The translations under genes and the position numbers were made by a program. From Saprospiraceae bacterium (GTDB taxonomy: Bacteria; Bacteroidota; Bacteroidia; Chitinophagales; Saprospiraceae), in assembly GCA_021299835.1 (NCBI GenBank), contig JAJTER010000020.1, forward strand, positions 1 through 38,628: 38,628 nucleotides of DNA, written 5' to 3'. Each line of letters opens with the position of its first letter. Within the stretch, counting starts at the first letter, position 1. Below the pieces are notes generated by a model. The model made no database searches. It was not told where the DNA came from and saw only the letters and a list, made by a program, of their open reading frames with translations. Below are positions 27,949 through 35,389 of this stretch, piece after piece.

Positions 27949-27964
27949 CGCCAACAAATTAATC

Positions 27965-29380
27965 ATGATGAAACGCAGGCAATTTTTTCGCAATTCTTCC
28001 CTCGCCGCATTAGGCAGTTTATTCCTGAGCCAGGCAAATGGTCAGGGTGAAAATAGTAAGCTTTTATTTCCTGGTTCAAAGGGAAAAGCTAAGAATATCA
28101 TTGTGATGGTAAGTGATGGCATGAGTACGGGAACGTTGAATATGGCTGACATGCTGCTTCAACGCAAAATGGGAAAAGGTTCAAATTGGCTTAATTTGTA
28201 CAGGGAAAATAAGGTTAGTCGTGGACTCATGGATATGGCTTCCGCCAATTCACTTACTACGGATTCCGCTGCCGCAAGTTCTTCCTGGGGTGGAGGCAAA
28301 CGGGTAAATAATGGTTCCTTAAACATTGGTCCAAACGGAGAAGAGAATATGCCTATCTGGCAAAAATTTAAGGCAGCGGGTAAAATGACAGGCTGTGTTA
28401 CAACAGTTCCTATCACCCATGCAACGCCTTCCGGGTTTTGTGTAAACAGCAAAAGCAGAAATGCTCAACCTGAGATTGCCGTAAATTATATGTCGCTGAA
28501 ATTTGATGTGATGATGGGCGGTGGTCATGAATATTTTTCCAAAGATACGCGGGAAGATAAAAGAGATCTTTATGCCGAATATCGCGCTAATGGCTTTCAG
28601 GTCGCTAATAACCGATCTGAAATGATGGCCTTAAATAACGAAAAACCCATTCTTGGGGTGTTCTATAAAGATGGTTTGCCTTACTCAGTTGATAGGGAAA
28701 ACAGCAAGGAAGTTGCTGACCAGATTCCGTCGTTGGCTGAAATGACCATGGTGGCTATCAATAAAATGAAGAAGGCTAAAAATGGCTTCGTTCTTCAAGT
28801 GGAAGGTGGTAAAATCGATTGGGCTGCGCATGCCAACTGTGCCGCCGGTCTCATTTATGACCAGATTGCTTTTGATGAGGCAGTTAAAACAGTCATTGAC
28901 TTTGCGGAAGCTGATGGAAATACGCTGGTTATAATTACTACCGATCATGGAAATGCTAATCCAGGACTTGTAGCGGGAAGTAATGTGAATGCCAATTTTG
29001 ATTCCCTTCACACTTACAAACATTCCAATGACTGGATTCTTCGTGGCTTTACACCGGAATCTACCCTGGCACAAATAAAAGAACGAGTAAATTTTGCCAC
29101 TAATGTTAGCATGACAGACGAGGAGGCTAAAACACTCCAGAATTATTATCTGAAGTTGACGAAAGGAGAGGATGGAATTTATAATTATGCCAATTTACCC
29201 TTCCGCACCTTAGCTGAAATACAAAAATCGAGAACCAGTGTTAGCTGGATAAGTATGGATCATTCTTCAGATTATGTAGAATTGGCTATGTTTGGCCCGG
29301 GTAGTGATAAAATGAAACCCTTCATGAAAAATACCGAATTGCACTATTTCATGTTGGAAGCAGCGGAAGTAGAAGATTGA
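27965..29380 (+). CDS. Alkaline phosphatase (PhoA family), Tat-exported
   Basis: A 471-residue phosphomonoesterase. A twin-arginine leader 'MMKRRQFFRNSSLAALGSLFLS' predicts export in folded form. Active-site elements: 'VMVSDGMSTGTLN' (metal Asp), the nucleophile region 'TDSAAASSSWGGG', 'QVEGGKIDWAAHA', 'ITTDHGNANPG' and 'DHSSDYVELAMFGPGS' with metal His. It hydrolyses phosphate monoesters in the periplasm, probably for phosphate supply. No Pho-type operator could be recognised. This is the last clearly intact chromosomal gene before the cassette zone. Confidence 0.93.
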   Translation: MMKRRQFFRNSSLAALGSLFLSQANGQGENSKLLFPGSKGKAKNIIVMVSDGMSTGTLNMADMLLQRKMGKGSNWLNLYRENKVSRGLMDMASANSLTTDSAAASSSWGGGKRVNNGSLNIGPNGEENMPIWQKFKAAGKMTGCVTTVPITHATPSGFCVNSKSRNAQPEIAVNYMSLKFDVMMGGGHEYFSKDTREDKRDLYAEYRANGFQVANNRSEMMALNNEKPILGVFYKDGLPYSVDRENSKEVADQIPSLAEMTMVAINKMKKAKNGFVLQVEGGKIDWAAHANCAAGLIYDQIAFDEAVKTVIDFAEADGNTLVIITTDHGNANPGLVAGSNVNANFDSLHTYKHSNDWILRGFTPESTLAQIKERVNFATNVSMTDEEAKTLQNYYLKLTKGEDGIYNYANLPFRTLAEIQKSRTSVSWISMDHSSDYVELAMFGPGSDKMKPFMKNTELHYFMLEAAEVED

Positions 29381-29484
29381 TAAAAGGGTTGGATTAGTCC
29401 GAAAACAATGTTTGCTTTTATTCGGTTTTCCATTCGCAAGTATTTGATTGAATGGCAATCGGGATTGTAAGCTGTTCAAAAAAT

Positions 29485-29690
29485 ATTGCCTGTATCAGCT
29501 TGCGATACATTTAAAGTCGGCAATGATGCCTTCCGTTATCAAAAATAAATTTGAAGCCATTCTTCATATAATATCGTATTGGATGTTCTTTGTTGTATAA
29601 ATCTACAACCAGAAAACGACAACCAGTTTTATTATTGGAATCAACAAACCAAGACTTTATAAAATCCATTCATTCACGACCAATACCTTC
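29485..29690 (-). pseudogene. Remnant of a GNAT N-acetyltransferase
   Basis: Minus-strand translation gives '...MDFIKSWFVDSNNKTGCRF', then 'LVVDLYNKEHPIRYYMKNGF' and 'KFIFDN', which is the C-terminal half of a common GNAT subgroup (IKSWFxDxNNKTGCRFLxVDAYN). A TGA interrupts the frame just before MDFIKSW at about 29,670-29,672, the 3' end runs out of frame, and the N-terminal half with the acetyl-CoA P-loop is missing. Not functional. Confidence 0.55.
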
Positions 29691-29691
29691 C

Positions 29692-29890
29692 CTTCATTTC
29701 GTCTAAGGTAAAGCAGTGTTTACTCTACTTCCCAAATAGTAATAAACAAAGTGCCAGCACTCAATTAGGACGTTGGGTGCGGCAACATGAAAAATTGCAA
29801 TTGCAATTACTGGCAATGGGCTATAAGCCTAGAAAAAAGATTTTAACGCCAAGCCAGCTAAAGTTTAATTATGAAATTATTTGGAGAGCC
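29692..29890 (+). pseudogene. Possible decayed helicase-associated-domain fragment
   Basis: In the + frame 2, after a stop at ~29,660, the translation runs 'FPNSNKQSASTQLGRWVRQ' followed by 'HEKLQLQLLAMGYKPRKK' and 'ILTPSQL'. The 'NSNK...LGRWVxxQ...LTPxQ' pattern resembles the short helicase-associated repeat, but it is too brief to be sure, has no start codon and loses the pattern after ~29,880. It could be something else entirely. Confidence 0.22.
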
Positions 29891-29950
29891 TTAACACCAG
29901 CAAACAAACACATATTCCTTTGTTGCGTACTACTGTCCAGAAGAAAACTA

Positions 29951-30200
29951 ACCACCTCCGACAATAATCGTTTCAATATTTAGCGGCGCAAGCAAATAAT
30001 CCTCCTCTCCCTTTAATGCTATTGCTTTTTCTTTTAGATTACTTATTAGTTTGGTTGAATCATCTTCGTTAAGAATTACACCTTATCAGTTTGTTTTATC
30101 TGTTTGAGTCAAAAGATTCATGGGGCGCTCTAGTTCATTAATTAGTGAGGGATTTTCTTTTAATGTTGATTTTCCAAACAATGGTTTGTTGACTTGTGAA
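29951..30200 (-). pseudogene. Frameshifted C-terminal fragment of an alpha/beta hydrolase
   Basis: Minus-strand segments read 'QVNKPLFGKSTLKENPSLIN', 'ELERPMNLL', then after frame changes 'VILNEDDSTKLISNLKEKAI', 'ALKGEEDYLLAPLNIETI' and 'IVGGG'. They line up, in order, with the C-terminal third of the intact hydrolase at 34,612-35,388 (KQVAKALFGKTLFKENPSLI ... IETIVIGGGH). There are compensating frameshifts near 30,080-30,105, no N-terminal two thirds, and the terminal catalytic His segment is missing. It is a diverged, dead paralogue in the same orientation. Confidence 0.8.
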
Positions 30201-30239
30201 GGTGTCGATCTTTACAACAAATGTTGATGCGGTGAACCA

Positions 30240-30305
30240 AACTTTGATTAAACGCAAAAGTGTCTGCGGGGCACTGAGCCGCCACTTTTGACAAACCCAA
30301 GTTAG
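30240..30305. repeat. attC-like imperfect palindrome S1
   Basis: Left arm 30,240-30,269 and right arm 30,279-30,303 pair well: AACTT, then CAAAAGTG / CACTTTTG and GCGG / CCGC, with small bulges (TCT, ATTA) and a nine-base loop. Unpaired bulges on one arm are typical of integron attC. On the minus strand it begins CTCTAAC five bases after the hydrolase stop codon. Confidence 0.6.
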
Positions 30306-30309
30306 AGTT

Positions 30310-31200
30310 TTATTCCTTTTTATTTTCGTTATAATTAGTCAAATATTCTTGAAAATCTTTTAAAAACAAATCAGGACATTCAATGTATGGCGTATGACCG
30401 ATTTTGTATTTTATGAGTTTGTAATTTTTAAATTTTTCTATTGCTTTTTTATTTCTATTAAACTGAACGAACTTGTCATTCATTCCCCAGGTAAATAATA
30501 CAGGGCAATTTAATGTTTCTATTAGTGAACGTAGATCTTCTTCATCTTTCTTAAAGCTTGTCCATCCCTGCACTAAAATTGGGGCTATCCTATAAGCATC
30601 TCGGACAATTTCATTTTTTCTATCTAAAGCAGTATCGCTTGTCAATACTTTTTTGTAGTAATTTGAAAACTTATCTTGAAAATTTGCCTTCTTATCTACC
30701 CCATTTTGAAAGAAGTGTATCATATAATTTAAAAACAGTGGTGCAAGCCATCCTTTTTTATCAAGCCCAGCTGGATTAGCTAATACTAAATTTCTAATGT
30801 TAGGGTTATTAGAAGCAATTCTTATGGCTGTTGCTCCACCAATTGAGTTACCAATAATAATTAAATCTTTTAATTTCAAACTGTCAATAACCTTTAGGAC
30901 AATACTTGAAAAATAAGTTGCAGATATATTTTCTGTTGATTTGTCCGAATCACCATGCCCAGGAAAGTCCAAACTTATTATCCTATACTTATTAGAATCC
31001 AACTGATACAAAGTAGAAAAGTCTTTTGAACTATGTCCGACTGCATGTAAACAAAGCAGAACTTGTCCAGATCCTTCATCCTTGTATGCTATCTTAAGAT
31101 TTTCAATATCAATATATTTATCTGCAATAGATGGAAATGTTTGTGCAATTGTTGTCATTGGAAAAATGAAAAGTAATGTTTTAAGAAAATTGAACATCAT
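30310..31200 (-). CDS. Alpha/beta hydrolase with signal peptide
   Basis: A 296-residue hydrolase from the ATG at 31200. It opens with a signal-like stretch (FLKTLLFIFPMTTIAQ), so it may be periplasmic. Catalytic elements: 'LLCLHAVGHSS' oxyanion region, nucleophile elbow GNSIGG, acid in 'FTWGMNDKF', and final His in KIGHTPYIECP. Substrate unknown. The frame extends to 31332, but that extension would be read through palindrome S2, and alternatives at 31212 and 31197 are also near. It is a one-gene cassette: S2 lies ~34 bases upstream of its start and S1 right after its stop. Unrelated in detail to the hydrolase at 34,612. Confidence 0.82.
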   Translation of the reverse strand: MMFNFLKTLLFIFPMTTIAQTFPSIADKYIDIENLKIAYKDEGSGQVLLCLHAVGHSSKDFSTLYQLDSNKYRIISLDFPGHGDSDKSTENISATYFSSIVLKVIDSLKLKDLIIIGNSIGGATAIRIASNNPNIRNLVLANPAGLDKKGWLAPLFLNYMIHFFQNGVDKKANFQDKFSNYYKKVLTSDTALDRKNEIVRDAYRIAPILVQGWTSFKKDEEDLRSLIETLNCPVLFTWGMNDKFVQFNRNKKAIEKFKNYKLIKYKIGHTPYIECPDLFLKDFQEYLTNYNENKKE

Positions 31201-31233
31201 TTGTATTACCATTTTTTTTCTTTTAGAATGACC

Positions 31234-31362
31234 GCTGACGGTTTGCGGTATGAAACGTTGGGGATTTCGGGGCTGCGAACTTATCCACCGATAAGAAACT
31301 TGCCAGCGAGTGATGCATTTGGTATGCCACATAAGCCCAATTTTTTATGACCGCATGTTAGC
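31234..31362. repeat. attC-like imperfect palindrome S2
   Basis: Arms GCTGACGGTTTGCGGTAT... (31,234-31,263) and ...ATGACCGCATGTTAGC (31,335-31,362) are inverted copies over ~28 bases with a few bulges. Between them is a smaller perfect hairpin, CTTATC-CACC-GATAAG (31,280-31,295). It lies 14 bases after the stop of the VOC gene and 34 bases before the next start. Confidence 0.7.
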
Positions 31363-31376
31363 CGCTGGCAATTGGT

Positions 31377-31778
31377 TTAGTCATTCTTCAAATATGGGTT
31401 ATAGGCAATTTCCCAAAGATTTTCATCTGGGTCCGCAATATAACTACTATATCCACCCCAAAATACTTTTTGTGGTTCTTTAACAATCTTGACTCCTTTA
31501 TCTCTCAATCCCTTAATCAAATCGTCAACTTCCTTCTCACTCCTTTCATTATATGAAAAAGTAAATCCATTGAATCCATTCCCGACTGAATCAACGGTGG
31601 CATCTTTTGCTAATTCGTTTCTTGAGTATAATGCTAAATATATCCCGTTTAACTGGTAAATTATGAGTTCATTATTACTCAATTCAGAACGTTTCCATCC
31701 AAATTTATTTTCATAAAAATCAATGGAGGAATTTAAATCTTTTACTCCTAAAGTCATAAATGTTAATCGCTGTTCCAT
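31377..31778 (-). CDS. VOC family protein (cassette gene)
   Basis: A 133-residue vicinal-oxygen-chelate protein. 'FMTLGVKDLNSSIDFYENKFGW' is the first module and 'VFWGGYSSYIADPDENLWEIAYNP' the closing strand with the metal-ligand Glu. At the position where the first metal ligand His usually sits (after the opening Met/Leu strand) I see no His, so metal binding is doubtful and it may be a binding or resistance-type VOC protein. Its start overlaps the 3' end of the truncated 2H gene by 16 bases; no palindrome separates them, consistent with a deletion joining two cassettes. Confidence 0.85.
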   Translation of the reverse strand: MEQRLTFMTLGVKDLNSSIDFYENKFGWKRSELSNNELIIYQLNGIYLALYSRNELAKDATVDSVGNGFNGFTFSYNERSEKEVDDLIKGLRDKGVKIVKEPQKVFWGGYSSYIADPDENLWEIAYNPYLKND

Positions 31779-32038
31779 TTTGTTATCATTTTTATTTTAA
31801 AAGCATCTTTATTAATTGTAGCACACCGAATAACAAAGTCAAATTTTACTGAATTTGCAGATTTATTTTTTACTTCTCCAGTAAATTCTTCTTCTGAAAT
31901 GTCAAACACAGGAAAAACAATTGTGAAATGAGGATTGACTATGTTGAAAAATAGGTCGTCATTGTCCTTTCGATAACTTTGAATTCTGTCAAAATTTTCA
32001 CTTGTCAGTTCTGGATATGCTAAAACTAAGTATGCCAT
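31763..32038 (-). pseudogene. 3'-truncated 2'-5' RNA ligase/2H phosphoesterase (copy 1)
   Basis: A 91-residue frame beginning 'MAYLVLAYPELTSENF'. Residues ~35-45, 'NPHFTIVFPVFD', carry the first HxT motif of the 2H phosphoesterase superfamily. After 'NKDAF' the sequence leaves the family and runs into the 5' region of the VOC gene (KIKMITKWNSD), so the second half, including the second catalytic motif region seen in copy 2, is lost. A single-motif product would not be expected to be active. 268 bp here are a direct repeat of 37,216-37,483. Confidence 0.7.
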
Positions 32039-32065
32039 CTATTTGTCTGTTTACGGTTTGTTTTA
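31798..32065. repeat. 268-bp direct repeat, copy 1
   Basis: Aligns without gaps with 37,216-37,483; I count about ten mismatches (~96% identity). It covers the 5' two thirds of the 2H gene plus ~27 bases of leader. Homology ends at the same base pair upstream in both copies, where copy 2 meets the end of palindrome S6. Confidence 0.93.
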
Positions 32066-32425
32066 AAATGTTCCAAATGTATGTAGCTTCTTCTGTGTGC
32101 AATGTTTCCAAAATAACAAAATAATTTTGCTCTCCTGAAAGCAGAAATACAAATGAATATGGGTTCAACACAAAACGAATTTTCATTACTTTTACTTTCG
32201 TGTCTGTCTGCAAAATATTGAATGTGCTGGAAATGTTTGTATTGCTTGTTTTTCAGAATTTCATTCAACAACTCCTCAGCATTTGAATAAATTTTACCCT
32301 GCTCTTGTAATTCATCAAATGTAACAATGTTTTGTTTTTTTGGAGTGAATTGCTTGAGTAATTCTTTGTTCAGAAATTGAAATTTCACGCCCTCAACCAC
32401 CTCTTTGTTAATACGTATAAACTCC
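32066..32425 (-). pseudogene. Truncated, frameshifted gene of unknown family
   Basis: The minus strand reads 'EFIRINKEVVEGVKFQFLNK', 'ELLKQFTPKKQNIVTFDELQ' and 'EQGKIYSNAEELLNEILKNK', then at about 32,205-32,215 the plausible continuation moves to another frame: 'ILQTDTKVKVMKIRFVLNPY', 'SFVFLLSGEQNYFVILETLH'. Both parts are coherent protein, so a small insertion probably shifted the frame. The 5' end lacks an ATG (it begins inside the primase fragment) and the 3' end stops at the 2H leader. I do not recognise the family. Confidence 0.5.
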
Positions 32426-32674
32426 AATATGGTGAATACCTACCAAATGCTTTTGGATTTGTTCCTCAGTAAGCTTCAGATATGACTTTTCTGTAAAATT
32501 CTGAAATGTACCTTCATTCATTTTATGTACCCGAAAACGATAAAGGTCATAAAAATAGGCTGGCAAATAAACCGATTTGTTTCCTTTCTCCCAACGAACA
32601 GCAAACACATCTTCACGTCCTTTGAATAGGGAGTGGAAGATATTGATGTGTTCTTGATGATTTTGAATTATCAT
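32408..32674 (-). pseudogene. N-terminal fragment of a TOTE-type archaeo-eukaryotic primase protein
   Basis: 88 residues containing 'FHSLFKGREDVFAVRWEKGN', 'LTEEQIQKHLVGIHHIGVY', the start of the primase domain seen in large helicase/nuclease proteins of TOTE conflict systems (typical text: FRGREDVYARRW ... HLxGxxxxGVYPLL). The frame ends abruptly after GVYTY, before the catalytic DxD part, and joins the next fragment at GGAGTTTAT. The rest of the ~1000-residue protein is absent. Confidence 0.55.
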
Positions 32675-32680
32675 TTTTTA

Positions 32681-32779
32681 TGTCCCAAAATGTCTCACGT
32701 TTTATTTTCGTGTACCAAATCTAAGGTATATGGTACGCGTTTTATTTTCTTGGGACAACTTGGTACACGATTTATTTCA
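32681..32779. repeat. Interlocked inverted repeats with three direct repeats
   Basis: Order: TGTCCCAA (32,681), CGTGTACCAA (32,709), TTGGGACA (32,750), TTGGTACACG (32,760). The first pairs with the third and the second with the fourth. CGTTTTATTTTC occurs at 32,698 and 32,738, and CGATTTATTTCA at 32,768. It starts right at the 3' end of the Fic gene and precedes the primase fragment, where an attC-like palindrome would be expected. Confidence 0.75.
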
Positions 32780-33868
32780 TCCTTTTTTCAGTAAATTATA
32801 AAGTTTGGTATTGATGTAAATGACCTCTTTACCTTTCTGTTGTGATTTCAAAATTCCTATTTCCTCAAGACCATTTAAATATCTTGATGCTGCTTTCCTT
32901 TCAATCCCCAAATTATTGACCAAAAACTCAATCTTGCTATATGGATGGATAAAAAGCTGCTCTATCAAATCTTTCGAATATATTCTAGGTAACTTCTCCT
33001 GCACCAATTTTTGTGTTTCGTTGAACAGTAGATTAATTTTGTTGATTTGCTCAATTGTGCTTTGAGCTGTCTGTTCTATACCTTTGAGCATATACAGAAT
33101 CCAATCCTCCCTATTATTCTTAGTCCGAACTTCCTGTAATAATCGGTAGTAATCACCTTTATTTTGGATAATAAAAGAACTCAGGTACAATACAGGTTCA
33201 TTTAACAGTCCTTTCAAAATCAGATACAAAACATTGATAATTCTACCAGTTCTACCGTTACCATCATAAAAAGGGTGGATACTTTAAAATTGATAATGTT
33301 GAATGGCTAGCTTGATTAATGGAGATACATCATCATGATCATCATTTAGGTACTCCTCCAAATTTTTCATCAAATCACTTATCGTATAAAAATTATCAGG
33401 AGGTGTATAAATAACTTCATTAGTCAGATCATTAACTAATGCGGTACCTGGAAGTCTTCTAAGTCCAGCATTGTTTTCTTCCAACTCTTTTTGAATAGTA
33501 ATTATTCCGTTTGTATTAAGAAACCCCTTCTCTTTGATTAAGAGTGTTCCCATAAGAAGAGCCTCTCGGTATCTTAAAACCTCTTTAGTTGCTACATCAG
33601 GTTTAGCCGATTTCGCATATAAAGCTTGATAAAGTTTGTCTTGAGTTGTAATCACATTTTCAATTCCAGAACTCGCTTGTGCTTCTTTTTAAATCACAAC
33701 ATTGATAAGAATGTTCGGATTTGGTAATGTGTTTGTAAGACCCTTTAATTCAGCCAATACCACAGCAGATTTGCTTTCCTGTTTTAGGATTGAAATTGTT
33801 TCTACCAAAGATTCTTTTGGAGGAAGAAGAGGTAAATCGTTAAATGCTTTATTTGGCTTTATTGTCAT
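32777..33868 (-). pseudogene. Fic family protein gene with two in-frame stop codons
   Basis: One continuous frame of 363 codons from ATG at 33868 encodes a full Fic protein, but codon 60 (33,689-33,691) and codon 195 (33,284-33,286) are both TAA. In family sequences these sites are typically Leu (VLKEAQASS) and Glu (QFESIHPF). The inhibitory motif SSGIEN (S/TxxxEN) is at 66-71. The catalytic HPFYDGNGRTGR (33,242-33,277) is complete but lies beyond both stops. A winged-helix region ends the protein. Fic enzymes AMPylate target proteins. The ATG overlaps the TGA of the XRE gene (ATGA), so the two formed an operon. Decay looks recent because nothing else is damaged. Confidence 0.85.
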
Positions 33869-34176
33869 TTCTTCCTATTCGCTTTAATATATTTGGCCTT
33901 TTCCTCTGCTACTTTTAGTGCTTCAATTCCTAAATCTTCGTCTTGAATTTCATATAAAATCTTGTCGCTAAGGAATGAAACCAATAGGTCGTCTGCGTTA
34001 TAGTCGTATATGTTCGCAAGTTTAAGAACTACCTCTTTTGTAATTCTGCGTTCCCCACGTTCCATTTTGCTCAAAATAGCAACATCAATGTCGAGTAATG
34101 CAGCAACTTTCCGCAATGGAAGTTCCTTTTCTTCTCGAATGTGCCTTAACTTTTCGCCTATTGTTTCTGTTGACAT
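33865..34176 (-). CDS. XRE-family transcriptional regulator upstream of Fic
   Basis: A 103-residue protein with an N-terminal helix-turn-helix of the Cro/C1 type ('IGEKLRHIREEKELPLRKVAALLDIDVAILSKMERGERRITKEVVLKLANIY') and a helical Lys-rich tail. The ATG at 34176 has AGGA five bases upstream; an ATG 15 bases earlier (34191) lies inside the palindrome TTGACA-N5-TGTCAA and is less likely. It probably represses its own operon through that palindrome, and could act as antitoxin or controller of the Fic gene, whose start overlaps its stop. Intact. Confidence 0.85.
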   Translation of the reverse strand: MSTETIGEKLRHIREEKELPLRKVAALLDIDVAILSKMERGERRITKEVVLKLANIYDYNADDLLVSFLSDKILYEIQDEDLGIEALKVAEEKAKYIKANRKK

Positions 34177-34184
34177 AAATCCTA

Positions 34185-34206
34185 TTGACATAATGTGTCA
34201 AAATTA
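34185..34206 (-). promoter_or_regulatory. Promoter -7 box and palindromic operator of the XRE-fic operon
   Basis: Minus strand: TAATTTTG (34,206-34,199) matches TAnnTTTG and runs directly into the palindrome TTGACA-CATTA-TGTCAA (34,201-34,185), which would cover the start point. A closely similar arrangement is found at 36,081-36,105. Confidence 0.55.
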
Positions 34207-34310
34207 GAAAAAGATTTTTGATTTGTCTCCACTTATTTCAAATTATTTTCAACATTCTGTAGTGTATTGGGAAATTGGCTCTTTTACAAAACTTGGGTTG
34301 TGGGTCGGCA

Positions 34311-34370
34311 GCTACGGTTTTGCAAATGTTCCAATGTGCGGTGGGAAAATTTTTAAAACATTCGGGTTAG
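34311..34370. repeat. attC-like imperfect palindrome S3b
   Basis: AAATGTT (34,324-34,330) pairs with AACATT (34,357-34,362). The outer ends are GCTACGG on the left and CGGGTTAG on the right, so that on the minus strand it begins CTAACCCG and ends CCGTAGC, the same kind of ends as S3 and S4. Weaker than S2 and S3. Confidence 0.4.
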
Positions 34371-34469
34371 ATTGTGTGTCGCCAAAGTCAGTCCGTATAT
34401 TCTTGTCAAGATGTCAAAGTTCGATTTTCTGATGTCTGTTATAGTTGCACGGTTTTTCTCTGGGCTTGC

Positions 34470-34608
34470 TTATCAACGGTTGGCGGTTTTGCGTTCGGGC
34501 GGGCTTTTAGCACTAAACTTTATTTAAAGCACCACATTTCAAATATAGCAAAAAGTATCAAGCAGAGCACTTAGCCCCGCCTGACGCAAAACCGCCGTTA
34601 GCTGCTGG
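34470..34608. repeat. attC-like imperfect palindrome S3
   Basis: Arms GGCGGTTTTGCGT... (34,482-34,504) and ...ACGCAAAACCGCC (34,574-34,596): 13 bases pair perfectly and the next ten nearly so, with a ~69-base AT-rich loop. The outer parts carry TATCAACGG on the left and CCGTTAGC on the right. It starts a few bases after the stop codon of the hydrolase at 34,612 and is the strongest palindrome in the window. Confidence 0.8.
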
Positions 34609-34611
34609 GCT

Positions 34612-35388
34612 CTAATTAGATATTTTCTTCACCAAACTCAGAATTTCATCAGGTTTTTCTAAAGGACTAATATGACCACCTCCAATAACGATCGTTTCAA
34701 TGTTTGGAGGCGCAGGTACATAATCTTCGACTCCTTTCAGAGCAATCGCTCTAACCTTTAAGTTTTTGATTAATTCGCTCGCATCTTCAGCATCAATAAT
34801 TACCGCTTTGTCCGTTTGTTTAATCTGTGCGTTTGACAACAAATTCATGGGGCGTTTTAGGTCTTCGATTAGAGAAGGATTTTCTTTAAATAATGTCTTT
34901 CCGAACAATGCTTTAGCCACTTGTTTCGTATAAAAATTCCTAAATATCAACATCGAATGCTGAAGTACGAACGTGATCTTTTGTTTTTTTGTTGCTGCAA
35001 GAAACGGCATATTACAAAGCAATACATTTTCAAATCGCTCCGGTTGCTTGGATGCTGCTCGTAAAATGGTCATACTGCCCCATGAGTGGCCCACAGCAAT
35101 AACTTTGGCAATCTTTAAATGATCCAGAATTTCGAGAAGCATATCGGCACAATCGTTCAGTGACCAGTCGTTTTTAGTTATTTCCTTACTCAAACCGTGT
35201 AAAGGCATGTCTAACGCGATAATAGTTCGGTCGTTTACGGAATCGATTACCTTGTCCCAAAGGTGGTGATCGAAGTAAACACCGTGAAGAAAGATGAAAG
35301 GTATTTTATTTGAATCAACTTCCTTTTGGTAGATAGCAATCTTACCAATAGTCGTATGGATGAGCGAAGTAGGTTGTTGATTTACCAT
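34612..35388 (-). CDS. Alpha/beta hydrolase (cassette gene)
   Basis: A 258-residue cytosolic hydrolase (no signal peptide). 'IPFIFLHGVYFDHHLWDKVID' is the oxyanion region, 'VIAVGHSWGSMTILRAA' the nucleophile elbow with GHSWG, 'VRAIALKGVEDYVPAPP' should carry the acid, and 'IGGGHISPLEKPDEI' the catalytic His. Substrate unknown; such pairs with an NAD(P)-binding protein suggest detoxification. It starts one base after the stop of the upstream gene (TGA-T-ATG), so the two are translationally coupled. The pseudogene at 29,951-30,200 is a relative. Confidence 0.88.
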   Translation of the reverse strand: MVNQQPTSLIHTTIGKIAIYQKEVDSNKIPFIFLHGVYFDHHLWDKVIDSVNDRTIIALDMPLHGLSKEITKNDWSLNDCADMLLEILDHLKIAKVIAVGHSWGSMTILRAASKQPERFENVLLCNMPFLAATKKQKITFVLQHSMLIFRNFYTKQVAKALFGKTLFKENPSLIEDLKRPMNLLSNAQIKQTDKAVIIDAEDASELIKNLKVRAIALKGVEDYVPAPPNIETIVIGGGHISPLEKPDEILSLVKKISN

Positions 35389-35389
35389 A

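Larger units (their letters stand above)
34202..34611. other. 410-bp gene-free stretch holding two palindromes
   Basis: No supported gene on either strand. It contains palindrome S3b (34,311-34,370), palindrome S3 (34,470-34,608) and about 100 bases between them without coding character, like an emptied cassette. The short frames on the + strand here are read through the palindromes and have no recognisable similarity. Confidence 0.6.

Noticed and set aside
29399..29425. Hairpin CCGAA...TTCGG with T-run after alkaline phosphatase
   Set aside because: Five-base stem with a 17-base loop is too weak to call a terminator with confidence.
31201..31332. N-terminal extension of the signal-peptide hydrolase to 31332
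   Set aside because: It would be translated through palindrome S2, and the added residues precede a normal signal peptide.
32026..32427. 133-residue frame as a real gene
   Set aside because: It starts with TTG inside the primase fragment, and its C-terminal third is out of frame with the better coding continuation, so it was treated as part of a pseudogene.
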